NCBI GenBank assembly: GCA_903824785.1
Contig: CAIJYD010000040.1
Location: 1-64,000, forward strand
Length of the DNA stretch: 64,000 nucleotides
Direction: 5' to 3'
DNA from: an uncultured Bacteroidota bacterium
GTDB lineage: Bacteria; Bacteroidota; Bacteroidia; Bacteroidales; VadinHA17
Shown here: piece after piece, positions 38,191 to 47,096 of the stretch
Layout: each line of letters begins with the position of its first letter
Position numbering within the stretch: position 1 is the stretch's first letter
Position numbers and translations under genes: made by a program
Notes under the pieces: model-generated
Seen by the model: only the letters and a program-made list of their open reading frames with translations
Database searches by the model: none
What the model was told of the DNA's origin: nothing

Positions 38191-39531
38191 TTAATCGAAG
38201 AATTTTTTGTCCTCTTCAGCTAAATACTGTTTTGCCGCCTTAACATTAAAAACTACACCCAGACCTGGTCTGTCAGAAACTTCATAGAATCCGTCTTTTA
38301 CCAAAGGATCGGGTATTCCTTCCACGATCTCATACCACCATTCCGGATTTGGAATACAACACTCAAAAGCTATATAGTTCTCGGGCATTGTTGCTCCCAC
38401 CTGAGCCTGTGCAGCATTCCCGATAACTCCGTCGAAAATGCCGTGAGGAGCAATCTGCAGTCCATGAATATCGGCATACTCACCTATCCATTTCAACTCG
38501 GCTATACCCCCAACGTCCTCAGGATCAGGACCCAGAATTCGCACTGCATGTTTGTCAATCAGTTCACGGAAATTCTGTCTCAGATATATTTGTTCTCCTG
38601 TATGAATAGGGGTTGTTGTGCTTCGTGTTAGTTCACAATAGTCGTCAGCCAATACATAGGGAGTGTAGTCGCCTGTAAGCATATCTTCCAGCCACATCAG
38701 GTTAAAAGGTTCCATGGCATTGGCCACACGAATTGCATCTGATAACATAAATCCCGGACCCATATCAAGAGCCAGACCAATACCATCTCCTAATCCTTCC
38801 TTCAGGGCTGCAACACAATCAATCATATATTTTAAGCCATTTTCGGTTAATGGTCCGCGAAAATTTGAAGTTGTTGTTCCGTATGTGAAATTAGGTACAA
38901 CTCTTGACATTCCGCCGTGAAAACCAACCGCTACTTTGAAGATACTGAATCCATATTTTGAGGCTTTCAGATTCGCACCGTATTCAATATACTCTTTCGG
39001 CTCGGTCCCGGGTTTGCGTGACGAATAGTTTGTATTATAACAGCGAACTTTGTCGCGGATTTTACCACCAAGAAGCTTATATACGGGAACACCGGCAGCT
39101 TTTCCTGCAATGTCCCAGAGAGCTATCTCAATAGCGCTGACTGCGGCCCCCCATGGTTTGAAACTTCCCATGCGGCGGATTTTCATCATGCACCGCTCTA
39201 CATTTGTCGGATCTTCTCCAATCAGGTAATCTTTATAAAATAATACAAAAGGCTTGAGATAAGGTTTTGCTGATTCTGCCTGGCCAAAGCCATCGATTCC
39301 TGCATCAGTTGTAATACGTACCACAGGGCTTTTGCCCATAATGGCACATCTAATATCTGTAATTTTGATACCGGGTTTTGTTGATGCAATCTGAAATCCG
39401 GGAGGCATAAATGCAGGAGCTGCGACAACTCCTGCAGAGGCCAATAAAGATTGTTTCATAAATGTACGGCGGTTGAGCGAATTCCCTTTCCCGTTAAAGG
39501 TAGAAATGATTGTTTCTTTTTTATTTTTCAT
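38191..39531 (-). CDS. Enolase-superfamily protein E3 (MR type), Tat-exported
   Basis: 446 aa. Tat signal NRRTFMKQSLLASAG (~21-35). Barrel: FKVAVGFHGG (second-strand Lys), ALDMGPGF (Asp), WLEDMLTGDYTPY (Glu), HTGEQIYLRQNF (Glu), GPDPEDVGGIAE (Asp of the His-Asp pair) and APHGIFDG (His). Very similar to E4 and E5, so the three arose by tandem duplication. E3 is shorter than E4 in the loop before LTENGLKYMID. The reaction is expected to be acid-sugar dehydration or epimerisation; the substrate is unknown. Confidence 0.87.
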   Translation of the reverse strand: MKNKKETIISTFNGKGNSLNRRTFMKQSLLASAGVVAAPAFMPPGFQIASTKPGIKITDIRCAIMGKSPVVRITTDAGIDGFGQAESAKPYLKPFVLFYKDYLIGEDPTNVERCMMKIRRMGSFKPWGAAVSAIEIALWDIAGKAAGVPVYKLLGGKIRDKVRCYNTNYSSRKPGTEPKEYIEYGANLKASKYGFSIFKVAVGFHGGMSRVVPNFTYGTTTSNFRGPLTENGLKYMIDCVAALKEGLGDGIGLALDMGPGFMLSDAIRVANAMEPFNLMWLEDMLTGDYTPYVLADDYCELTRSTTTPIHTGEQIYLRQNFRELIDKHAVRILGPDPEDVGGIAELKWIGEYADIHGLQIAPHGIFDGVIGNAAQAQVGATMPENYIAFECCIPNPEWWYEIVEGIPDPLVKDGFYEVSDRPGLGVVFNVKAAKQYLAEEDKKFFD

Positions 39532-39611
39532 AGGTTAATAAGTTAAATTTTGATTATTTATCTTCCTTGCTTATATATCGCTTTTGATATCATCTGAGAT
39601 AACAAACATCA

Positions 39612-41021
39612 TCAATCGAAGAACTTTTTATCTTCTTCAGCCAGATACTGTTTTGCTGCTTTTACATTAAACTCCACACCCAGACCCGGTCTGTCCCAAA
39701 CTTCTATAAGGCTGTCTTTTACAACAGGATCCGGCAGACCATCAATTATATCGTACCACCAGGAAGGATTACCGATTGTATATTCAAAAGCGATGAAATT
39801 CTCAGGCATAGTTGAGCATACCTGAACCTGGGCAGCCAGACCAATCAATCCATCAAATATTCCATGAGGAGCCATTTGAATGCTATGCATATCGGCATAT
39901 TCGGCTATCCATTTTAATTCAGCCATTCCTCCAACGTCAGCCACATCAGGGCCAATGATACGGACAGCTTGTTTCTCAATAAGTTCGCGGAAATTTTGTC
40001 TTAGATAAATTTGTTCGCCGGTGTGAATTGGAGTTGTGGTGCTTCTTGTCAGTTCAAGATAGTTGTCAGCCATCACATAAGGAGTATAATCGCCTGTGAG
40101 CATATCTTCCAGCCACATTAAATTATAAGGTTCCAGTGCTCTGGCAAGGCGAATGGCATCCGATAACATAAACCCCGGGCCGATATCTAAAGCCAGCCCT
40201 ACACTATCTCCCAGGACAGTCTTCATTGCTTCAACACATTCTATATGGTATTTTAATCCCTGTTCCGTTAAGGTGCCGCGATATGGATGACTAACGTCCT
40301 TTGGACTGCCTGGTTGAGAAACAGTACCATATGCACCGGGTCGTGCTGAAGCCGGGGTAATATTTCCATAGTAGAAATTCGGAGTACCTGAAATTCTCCC
40401 CCCATGAAAACCTAATGCTATCTTTATAATCGAAAAACCTTCAGCAGCAGCCTTCATTTGGGTAACTGATTCAGCATAATCCTTCGGTTGGAGACCGGGA
40501 ACAGCATAACGGAGAACAGCACCATTATATACACGAACCTGATCGCGGATCTTTCCCCCGAGCAGTTTATGCACAGGCAATCCAGCTACTTTCCCTGCAA
40601 TATCCCATAGCGCCATTTCAATAGAACTGACTGCACTTCCATAGGGCTTAAAACTACCCATACGACGGATTTTCATCATGCATCGCTCAACATGAGTTGG
40701 ATCCTCACCAATAAGGTAGTCTTTGTAAAACAGCACATAAGGTTTCAGAAAAGGCTTTGAAGTTTCTGCCTGTCCATAACCACTTATTCCGGCATCTGTG
40801 GTAATACGGATTACCGCGCTTCCCCCTATAATTGCACATTTAAGGTCAGTGATTTTTATCTTTGCTTGTGAGACTGCTTTAGATTGAAAGGCTTCTGCAG
40901 CAGATACGTTTTCTGCTGAAACATCTGTTCCTAAAAGACCAATTCCTAAACCGCCTATAGAGGCTTTTTTAATAAAATCCCTTCGGTCGGTTGGCACTTT
41001 ACTACCTTCATTTTTAATCAT
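39612..41021 (-). CDS. Enolase-superfamily protein E4 (MR type), Tat-exported
   Basis: 469 aa. Tat signal DRRDFIKKASIGGLGIG (~13-29). Same active-site set as E3 and E5: IIKIALGFHGG, ALDIGPGF, WLEDMLTGDY, HTGEQIYLRQ, IGPDVADVGG, APHGIFDGLIG. It has an extra ~25-residue loop (ASARPGAYGTVSQPGSPKDV) after the second strand that E3 lacks and E5 has only in part; this loop could alter substrate choice. First gene after the terminator at 41118-41153, so it probably has its own promoter in 41022-41117, though I see no consensus box there. Confidence 0.87.
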   Translation of the reverse strand: MIKNEGSKVPTDRRDFIKKASIGGLGIGLLGTDVSAENVSAAEAFQSKAVSQAKIKITDLKCAIIGGSAVIRITTDAGISGYGQAETSKPFLKPYVLFYKDYLIGEDPTHVERCMMKIRRMGSFKPYGSAVSSIEMALWDIAGKVAGLPVHKLLGGKIRDQVRVYNGAVLRYAVPGLQPKDYAESVTQMKAAAEGFSIIKIALGFHGGRISGTPNFYYGNITPASARPGAYGTVSQPGSPKDVSHPYRGTLTEQGLKYHIECVEAMKTVLGDSVGLALDIGPGFMLSDAIRLARALEPYNLMWLEDMLTGDYTPYVMADNYLELTRSTTTPIHTGEQIYLRQNFRELIEKQAVRIIGPDVADVGGMAELKWIAEYADMHSIQMAPHGIFDGLIGLAAQVQVCSTMPENFIAFEYTIGNPSWWYDIIDGLPDPVVKDSLIEVWDRPGLGVEFNVKAAKQYLAEEDKKFFD

Positions 41022-41117
41022 ATCAAAAGTTTTTATATAATCTTTAAGAACAAAACAATAATTTTACTCAGAAAGTATCTCCTCGAAATTACGGTCATCC
41101 GATTTAAAATTAGTTCC

Positions 41118-41153
41118 AAAAAAAGTGGAGGTAATTTGTCTGTTAACCTCCAC
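41118..41153 (-). terminator. Terminator between E5 and E4
   Basis: Minus strand: 8-bp stem GTGGAGGT/ACCTCCAC (41146-41153 with 41125-41132), 13-base loop, then TTTTTTT (41118-41124). Confidence 0.82.
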
Positions 41154-41276
41154 AATTCCGGAATATCCTCAAATTCAAATAAAAAATAACGACCTCTTAT
41201 TCCAGTAATGAAAACATATGAGGATAACCATCAATATTTCGATTGATGGGTATAAATTCATCATATGATTCATCTG

Positions 41277-42659
41277 TTATTCAAAGAACTTTTTGTCCTC
41301 TTCAGCAAGATATTGTTTTGCTGCCTTTGTATCTATTTCAATTCCAAGTCCGGGAGCATCCCAGACATCAATAAGCCCGTTTTTCACAATAGGATTAGGA
41401 AGCCCGGAAACAATATCATACCACCAGGCCGGATTTGCACTGCAATATTCAAAAGCAATATAATTTTCCGGCATAGCAGCTCCAGCCATAACCTGGGCAG
41501 CAACGCCTATCAATCCATCGAAAGTGCCATGAGGTGCAAACTGAATGCTATGAAGGTCAGCATATTCAGAGACCCACTTCATCTCAGCAATCCCTCCCAT
41601 ATCTTCGGGGTCAGGACCAAGTACCCTTACTGCATGTTTTTCAATAAGTTCCCGGAAATTCTGACGAAGGTAAATCTGTTCTCCTGTATGAATAGGAGTA
41701 ATGGTACTTCTTGTTAATTCACAATAATCATCGGCCATAACATAAGGAGTATAATCGCCGGTAAGCATATCTTCGCACCACATAAGGTTATATGGTTCGA
41801 GAGCATTTGCAAGTCTGATAGCATCCGACAATATCATTCCCGGACCACAATCAAGAGCAAGGCCAATTCCGTCACCCAGCCCTTCCTTCATGGCTGCAAC
41901 ACGTTCTATTATTACTTTTAAGCCCCTTTCAGTCAGCGGGCCGCGGCGGCCAACATCTTTTGGGCTGGCAGATTTGCTGGTATTCACATATGAGAAATCA
42001 GGAACGGTAGAGTTATAACCACCATGAAACCCTACTGCCTGTTTGACGATAGTAAAGCCCTGAGGTAAAGCCTTGATTTTTGCTCCCCATTCAATAAAAT
42101 CCTTATATTCAGTACCGGTTCTCTCTACCCGTACGCTTCCGTTGTAACAACGAACCTGATCGCGGATCTTTCCACCCAGAAGCTTATAAACCGGTATACC
42201 TGCTGCCTTTCCTGCAATGTCCCAGAGAGCGATTTCAATTGCGCTGACTGCTGCTCCCCATGGTTTGAAACTTCCCATCCGGCGGATTTTCATCATAACA
42301 CGTTCGACGTTAGTGGGATCTTCGCCAATGAGATAGTCTTTGTAAAAAAGAACAAAAGGTTTAAGATAGGGTTTTGACGTTTCAGCCTGACCATAGCCAC
42401 TTATTCCCTGATCGGTGGTAATACGAATAACAGGGCTTCCTCCCATTATGGCACATCTGAGGTCTGTAATTTTTATTGGGGGTTTTGGTGCAGGTTTGTT
42501 CTGAACAGGAGCTGGTTGTGAAACCGCCTCAGCTGAGGCATCGGTTCCTAATAGTCCAATCCCTAATCCTCCGATAGCCGCTTTTTTAATAAAATCCCTG
42601 CGGTCAGAAGGGCTATCACTCTTCTCTTTTTTAATTGAATCTAATGGTTTTTTCATCAT
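41277..42659 (-). CDS. Enolase-superfamily protein E5 (MR type), Tat-exported
   Basis: 460 aa. Tat signal DRRDFIKKAAIGGLGIG (~20-36), almost identical to that of E4. Active-site motifs IVKQAVGFHGG, ALDCGPGM, WCEDMLTGDY, HTGEQIYLRQ, LGPDPEDMGG and APHGTFDGLIG. Start MMKKPLDS: two adjacent ATGs, the second equally possible. Last of block E7-E6-E5, followed by a terminator. Substrate unknown; changes from E4 in strand-end residues (Asp-Cys versus Asp-Ile, Trp-Cys versus Trp-Leu) suggest related but not equal activity. Confidence 0.87.
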   Translation of the reverse strand: MMKKPLDSIKKEKSDSPSDRRDFIKKAAIGGLGIGLLGTDASAEAVSQPAPVQNKPAPKPPIKITDLRCAIMGGSPVIRITTDQGISGYGQAETSKPYLKPFVLFYKDYLIGEDPTNVERVMMKIRRMGSFKPWGAAVSAIEIALWDIAGKAAGIPVYKLLGGKIRDQVRCYNGSVRVERTGTEYKDFIEWGAKIKALPQGFTIVKQAVGFHGGYNSTVPDFSYVNTSKSASPKDVGRRGPLTERGLKVIIERVAAMKEGLGDGIGLALDCGPGMILSDAIRLANALEPYNLMWCEDMLTGDYTPYVMADDYCELTRSTITPIHTGEQIYLRQNFRELIEKHAVRVLGPDPEDMGGIAEMKWVSEYADLHSIQFAPHGTFDGLIGVAAQVMAGAAMPENYIAFEYCSANPAWWYDIVSGLPNPIVKNGLIDVWDAPGLGIEIDTKAAKQYLAEEDKKFFE

Positions 42660-42713
42660 CTAATATTTTTATGCTAATCAGTGTCAATAATTTATTAATG
42701 TTTTTTTCAAAGA

Positions 42714-43946
42714 TTATCCCCACCATGGTTCATCCTTTGGAAGATGGAGCTTAAGAAAAGATTCATCTATTGTGAGGCCTATTCCGGCCTGATCTGACAC
42801 CTTCAGAGTACCATTCCGTACAACAGGAGCTTCTCCTACTGCCATTTTCTCAATCATCCGGCCTTCGCGCCCCAGCCTGCTTTCAGATCTGTAAAAGTTC
42901 TGTATTGCCATTGAAAGATGAGCTGAAGCATATGTTCTTACAAGAGAGCCTACATTATGAAGTGCAACAGGGGTACGTGTAAGGGCGGCATAATCAGCAA
43001 TTTTCATAACTCCGGTGAATCCTCCGGCGTAAGAAATATCGGGATGCACAAAATCAATATCCTGAGCATCAAGAAAAGGTTTAAACTGCCTGAGCGTCTC
43101 GAGTTTTTCTCCGGTCATAACCGGAACCCTTGTCCCCCGTTTCAAAGCAGCCCATCCGTCTGAATAAGGTACACTTAAAATATCCTCGACAAAGACCATA
43201 TTGAAAGGCTGTACGGTATTTGCCATAGCAATTGCGCTGGGAGTATCGAATTCCCCATGACAATGCAGACCAATTTCAATAGTATCTCCAACGGCTTCCC
43301 TTATATTACCAAAGCCCTGAGAAAGCTTCTTTAGTTCTGCCGATGTGACTGTTGGATGGAAAGGCATTTTAATTGGGAAGGAGGGGCCTATTTTGAACGT
43401 TGTGAATCCCTCCGGCTGCTGGTTAATATACTCTGCCCATTTGCGGCAGGAAGCAGGATCAAGCATGTTCTGGAGCGCATCGCCATGGGAATACATAGGA
43501 CATCCGTCGCGGAACGGACCACCCAATAGTTTATATACCGGCTGATTAAGAATTTTACCGGCGAGGTCCCACAATGCCATATCTATTCCTGAAACAGTAC
43601 CCATAGGAGCCATCAGCGGATGTTGCATAGAAGTCATATTAAAGTAATGACGTTCTATGGAAAGTGGATCTCCTCCGATGATATTGGTAACCTTAATAAT
43701 GTGTTCGAGATGAGCACGGGCTATTTTTGCATTTACACCAGCTTCTCCATACCCTGTTACACCGGCATCCGTTTCAACCTTTATCAGACAGCCATCCGAC
43801 TGAAAATCGAGCTGCATTGCTTTTATTGCCGTGATTTTAACCTGATTTGCAGCCGACGCAGAAGATGCATAATAGTTTGTCATCCAAACTCCTGCAGGGA
43901 TAGCAATAAGCTTTCCTAGAAAATTCCTTCTTGAATAATTAGTCAT
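42714..43946 (-). CDS. Enolase-superfamily protein E6, Tat-exported, unusual first metal ligand
   Basis: 410 aa. Tat-type signal SRRNFLGKLIAIPAGVW (~5-21). More distant from E3-E5, nearer the galactonate-dehydratase group by shape. TFKIGPSF carries the second-strand Lys; FVEDILSVPY (Glu), TGEKLETL (Glu) and ALHNVGS (His) fit. At the first metal position, where the family has Asp (DFHG, or DHYG in E1), this protein reads LHCHGEF, so Asp is replaced by His. It may bind a different metal, have shifted ligands, or be inactive. Cotranscribed with E7 and E5 by spacing (53-54 bases). Confidence 0.83.
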   Translation of the reverse strand: MTNYSRRNFLGKLIAIPAGVWMTNYYASSASAANQVKITAIKAMQLDFQSDGCLIKVETDAGVTGYGEAGVNAKIARAHLEHIIKVTNIIGGDPLSIERHYFNMTSMQHPLMAPMGTVSGIDMALWDLAGKILNQPVYKLLGGPFRDGCPMYSHGDALQNMLDPASCRKWAEYINQQPEGFTTFKIGPSFPIKMPFHPTVTSAELKKLSQGFGNIREAVGDTIEIGLHCHGEFDTPSAIAMANTVQPFNMVFVEDILSVPYSDGWAALKRGTRVPVMTGEKLETLRQFKPFLDAQDIDFVHPDISYAGGFTGVMKIADYAALTRTPVALHNVGSLVRTYASAHLSMAIQNFYRSESRLGREGRMIEKMAVGEAPVVRNGTLKVSDQAGIGLTIDESFLKLHLPKDEPWWG

Positions 43947-43999
43947 AATGAATTATTTTTATTACAATAATTGCACAGATATACAATTTAAACTGCCGG

Positions 44000-45364
44000 T
44001 TATGGTCTGATAATAGTGCCATCCCTTTTTCGTACAGTCCATCCGGGGGCATTATTATTTATCGGATACTTGGCAGCCTCTTTTTCATTAATATCAACAC
44101 CAAGGCCGGGAGCTTCATTTACATAGAGATATCCATCTTTATAAGTCGGGCAACCGGGGAAAACAGTTTGTTCTTTTTCCGAGAAAAAGTAACCGCCCTC
44201 CTGAATCCCGAAGTTCCATACAGCCAGATCGATATGAAGATTAGCAGCATGTCCGACAGGGGATACATCTCCAGGTCCGTGCCATGCTGTCTTTACGTTG
44301 AACCACTCTCCTAATCTTGCCACTTTCATTGCAGGCGTAATCCCCCCGATCTGAGAAATATGGATCCGGATATAATCAAAGTAATGATTAACCATTGGCT
44401 CCACAAATTCATTGACGTTATTAAAGAGTTCTCCCATTGCAAACGGGACAGTGGTACTCTCGCGCAGCTGTTTCCACCAGTGAGTGTTTTCCGGAGAAAG
44501 AGGATCTTCAATAAAGAATGGACGGTATTCTTCCACCCTCTTACACATATTAATTACATCAATGGGTTGCGACCGTTCATGAATATCGTGACACAACTCA
44601 ACCTCTTCCCCACAGGCTTTGCGGACAGTTTCAAACAATTTGGGTACTCCGGTTATATAGTCATGTTCGTCCATAAAAAGATCTTTCTCTCCACCAAAAC
44701 CGGCAGTTTTAAAATCGGGTGTTGCCGGAACAGCTCCAATACCTCCATAGCCTCCCAGCTGAATCCTGACATACTTAAATCCCCTATCCATGAATTGCTT
44801 TACATTTGCAGCCACTTCATCATAGGTTTTGCCACCGGCATGAGCATATGCAGCAACAGCAAAACGCGATTTTCCGCCAAGAAGCTGATAAACCGGCATA
44901 TTGGCCCGTTTGCCTTTAATGTCCCATAAAGCCTGATCTAATCCACACAGGGCATTGTTTAATACAGGGCCGTTGCGCCAGTATGAGCTGACATAGAAAG
45001 ACTGCCACATATCTTCTATATTATCAACATCTCTTCCGACACAGAATTCGCTCATATATTTTTCAATAGCTGTTACAACGGTAAAAGCACGCTGGGTGAA
45101 TGTAGCACACCCTAATCCATATAATCCAGGCTCAGTTGTCTCTACTTTTACAACTATTAAGTTGGAACCTGAAGGTGCTGTTGCTATAGCTTTCACACTT
45201 TTAATCTTTATCGGAGCCATTGCTTTGGCATAGCCCGGGGTCTCATACGGAACAGGGTTGGCATGAATGCCATTCAATCCTAAAAATCCGGCAGCAGATC
45301 CCATAGCAGCTGTTTTCATGAAATTCCGCCTGTCACTGGTAAATTTTGTCTCTTCTTTTCTCAT
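44000..45364 (-). CDS. Enolase-superfamily protein E7, ManD/RspA type, Tat-exported
   Basis: 454 aa from the ATG at 45364 (a GTG directly before it is possible). Tat signal DRRNFMKTAAMGSAAGFLG (~11-29). The ManD body follows from IKIKSVKAIATAPSG: VRIQLGGYGG (Arg), HDIHERSQP, IEDPLSPEN, AMGELFNN, WHGPGDVSPVG and the C-terminus WTVRKRDGTIIRP. Close to E2 and E8 through the whole length; the first residues of the body align with the very start of E2, so the Tat tail was added to (or lost from) an otherwise equal enzyme. A small GGGGT/ACCCC inverted repeat (45386-45402) lies just before the start. Confidence 0.88.
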   Translation of the reverse strand: MRKEETKFTSDRRNFMKTAAMGSAAGFLGLNGIHANPVPYETPGYAKAMAPIKIKSVKAIATAPSGSNLIVVKVETTEPGLYGLGCATFTQRAFTVVTAIEKYMSEFCVGRDVDNIEDMWQSFYVSSYWRNGPVLNNALCGLDQALWDIKGKRANMPVYQLLGGKSRFAVAAYAHAGGKTYDEVAANVKQFMDRGFKYVRIQLGGYGGIGAVPATPDFKTAGFGGEKDLFMDEHDYITGVPKLFETVRKACGEEVELCHDIHERSQPIDVINMCKRVEEYRPFFIEDPLSPENTHWWKQLRESTTVPFAMGELFNNVNEFVEPMVNHYFDYIRIHISQIGGITPAMKVARLGEWFNVKTAWHGPGDVSPVGHAANLHIDLAVWNFGIQEGGYFFSEKEQTVFPGCPTYKDGYLYVNEAPGLGVDINEKEAAKYPINNNAPGWTVRKRDGTIIRP

Positions 45365-45526
45365 CACGATATAATTTTTATTTCAGGGGTAAAATGAACC
45401 CCGATTTGTTTGGTTGTAAAATAAATTTATTTGTCTCGGTTATTGTTATCAATCATTTTGGTTTCATAATTAAAAGGATCAATAGTTTTAGCTGACAGGA
45501 TGGTTGACAGATGAATAAATCAGCTG

Positions 45527-45570
45527 AAAAAAAATGTCTCTTCATGGTTAGTATTTCAGGAAGAGACATT
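45527..45570 (-). terminator. Terminator between E8 and E7
   Basis: Minus strand: perfect 10-bp stem AATGTCTCTT/AAGAGACATT (45561-45570 with 45533-45542), then TTTTTTTT running through the base of the stem (45527-45534). Confidence 0.88.
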
Positions 45571-45580
45571 AATTAAGGTG

Positions 45581-46966
45581 TTATGGCCTGATGATTGTGC
45601 CGTCCCTTTTACGGACTGTCCAGTTACCTGCATTATTGGAAATTGGATATTTTGCAGCCATCTTTTCGTCGATATCTATTCCCAGACCCGGTAAATCATT
45701 TACGATGATATATCCGTTTTTCTTGGTGCAGCACCCCGGGAACAACTCACGGAGAAAATCTGAAAATACACCTCCGCCTTCCTGCAGCCCGAAATTCCAG
45801 GTAGCTAAGTCCATATGTGCCTGTGCCGAATGGCCTACCGGGGAAACATCACCCGGACCGTGCCATACAGTTTTTACATTGAACCATTCACCTAATCTGG
45901 CAACTTTCATACACGGGGTTATTCCTCCCATCTGTGAAACATGTATACGTATGTAATCAAAATAATGGTTGACCATCGGTTGAAGGAATTCATTTACATT
46001 ATTGAAAAGTTCACCCATTGCAAATGGGACCGTTGTACTTTCGCGAAGCTGTTTCCACCAATGAGTATTTTCAGGAGAGAGAGGATCTTCAATTATAAAG
46101 GGACGATATTCTTCAAGCTTTCTGCACAAATTAATAACATCTATCGGCTGGCATCTTTCGTGTATATCATGCAGCAATTCGATCTCTTCACCGCATTTTT
46201 TTCTCACCCCTTCAAATATTTTTGGTACAGCTCTTAAGTAAGCCTGATCATCCATAAAGCTGTCATTGGGCATTCCAAATCCGGCCTCTTTGAAATCAGG
46301 TTTTGTACCAATAGTTCCAACCCCGCCATAACCACCCAGCTGGATCCTTACATGACGCTGGCCTGATTCCATCTCTTTCAGAACCTTATCAGCAACCTCT
46401 TCGGGCGTTGCAGCACCAACAGAAGTATAAGTATCAACTGCAAAGCGGCATTTGCCACCTAATAGCTGGTAAACAGGCATATTTGCCCGTTTCCCTTTGA
46501 TATCCCAGAGAGCCTGGTCAAGGCCGCTGAGTCCATTATTTAATACAGGTCCATTTCGCCAGTAAGAACTAACGTAAGCAGATTGCCACATATCCTCAAT
46601 ATTATCAGCATCTCTTCCTACACAAAAATCATTGAGGTAACGATCTATTCCGGTAACGACAGCTTCTGCCCGCTGGGTAAAAGTTGCACAACCCAACCCA
46701 TATAATCCGGGCTCTGTTGTTTCAACTTTAACAACAACAAGGTTTGAGCCTCTTCCTTCCGGATTTGATTTAACACCAATAGCTTTAACACTTTTGATCT
46801 TGATGGGAGGTAATCCTGCCGGAGGTTTTTGCAGAGTTCCCTGCGAGTTAGCCTGTGCGGAAGAATAATTTCCCAGACCTCCTGCGAGAAACGCTGCGGA
46901 GCTCAATCCAAAGGTTTTCAGGGCTTGGCGCCGTCCTACATTTAATTTTCCGTTTTTTGATTCCAT
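45581..46966 (-). CDS. Enolase-superfamily protein E8, ManD/RspA type, Tat-exported
   Basis: 461 aa from the ATG at 46966; a GTG six codons upstream is open too, but AAAGAAATT before the ATG is the better initiation region. Tat-like signal GRRQALKTFGLSSAAFLAGG (~11-30), then a Pro-rich linker and the ManD body (IKIKSVKAIGV). Motifs as in E2/E7: VRIQLGGYGG, HDIHERCQP, IEDPLSPEN, AMGELFNN, WHGPGDVSPVG, WTVRKRDGTIIRP. It has an 8-residue insertion (NPEGRGSN region) near the start. It is flanked by terminators on both sides, so it appears to be a one-gene unit directly behind SusD. Confidence 0.88.
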   Translation of the reverse strand: MESKNGKLNVGRRQALKTFGLSSAAFLAGGLGNYSSAQANSQGTLQKPPAGLPPIKIKSVKAIGVKSNPEGRGSNLVVVKVETTEPGLYGLGCATFTQRAEAVVTGIDRYLNDFCVGRDADNIEDMWQSAYVSSYWRNGPVLNNGLSGLDQALWDIKGKRANMPVYQLLGGKCRFAVDTYTSVGAATPEEVADKVLKEMESGQRHVRIQLGGYGGVGTIGTKPDFKEAGFGMPNDSFMDDQAYLRAVPKIFEGVRKKCGEEIELLHDIHERCQPIDVINLCRKLEEYRPFIIEDPLSPENTHWWKQLRESTTVPFAMGELFNNVNEFLQPMVNHYFDYIRIHVSQMGGITPCMKVARLGEWFNVKTVWHGPGDVSPVGHSAQAHMDLATWNFGLQEGGGVFSDFLRELFPGCCTKKNGYIIVNDLPGLGIDIDEKMAAKYPISNNAGNWTVRKRDGTIIRP

Positions 46967-47014
46967 AATTTCTTTATTAATCACATTACAAGTATTTTAT
47001 TACTTGATAAATCC

Positions 47015-47081
47015 AAAAAATGTTCGTTTACACCTCAGTTCAAAATTATTCAGATACATTCTTCGTGAAGTGTAAACGAAC
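47015..47081 (-). terminator. Terminator after the SusC-SusD pair
   Basis: Minus strand: perfect 12-bp stem GTTCGTTTACAC/GTGTAAACGAAC (47070-47081 with 47022-47033), 36-base loop, then one mismatched base and TTTTTT (47015-47020). It lies 15 bases after the SusD stop; the long loop makes it unusual, and it may also act to lower expression of E8 relative to SusCD. Confidence 0.75.
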
Positions 47082-47096
47082 TTATTTCAGGCAGGA

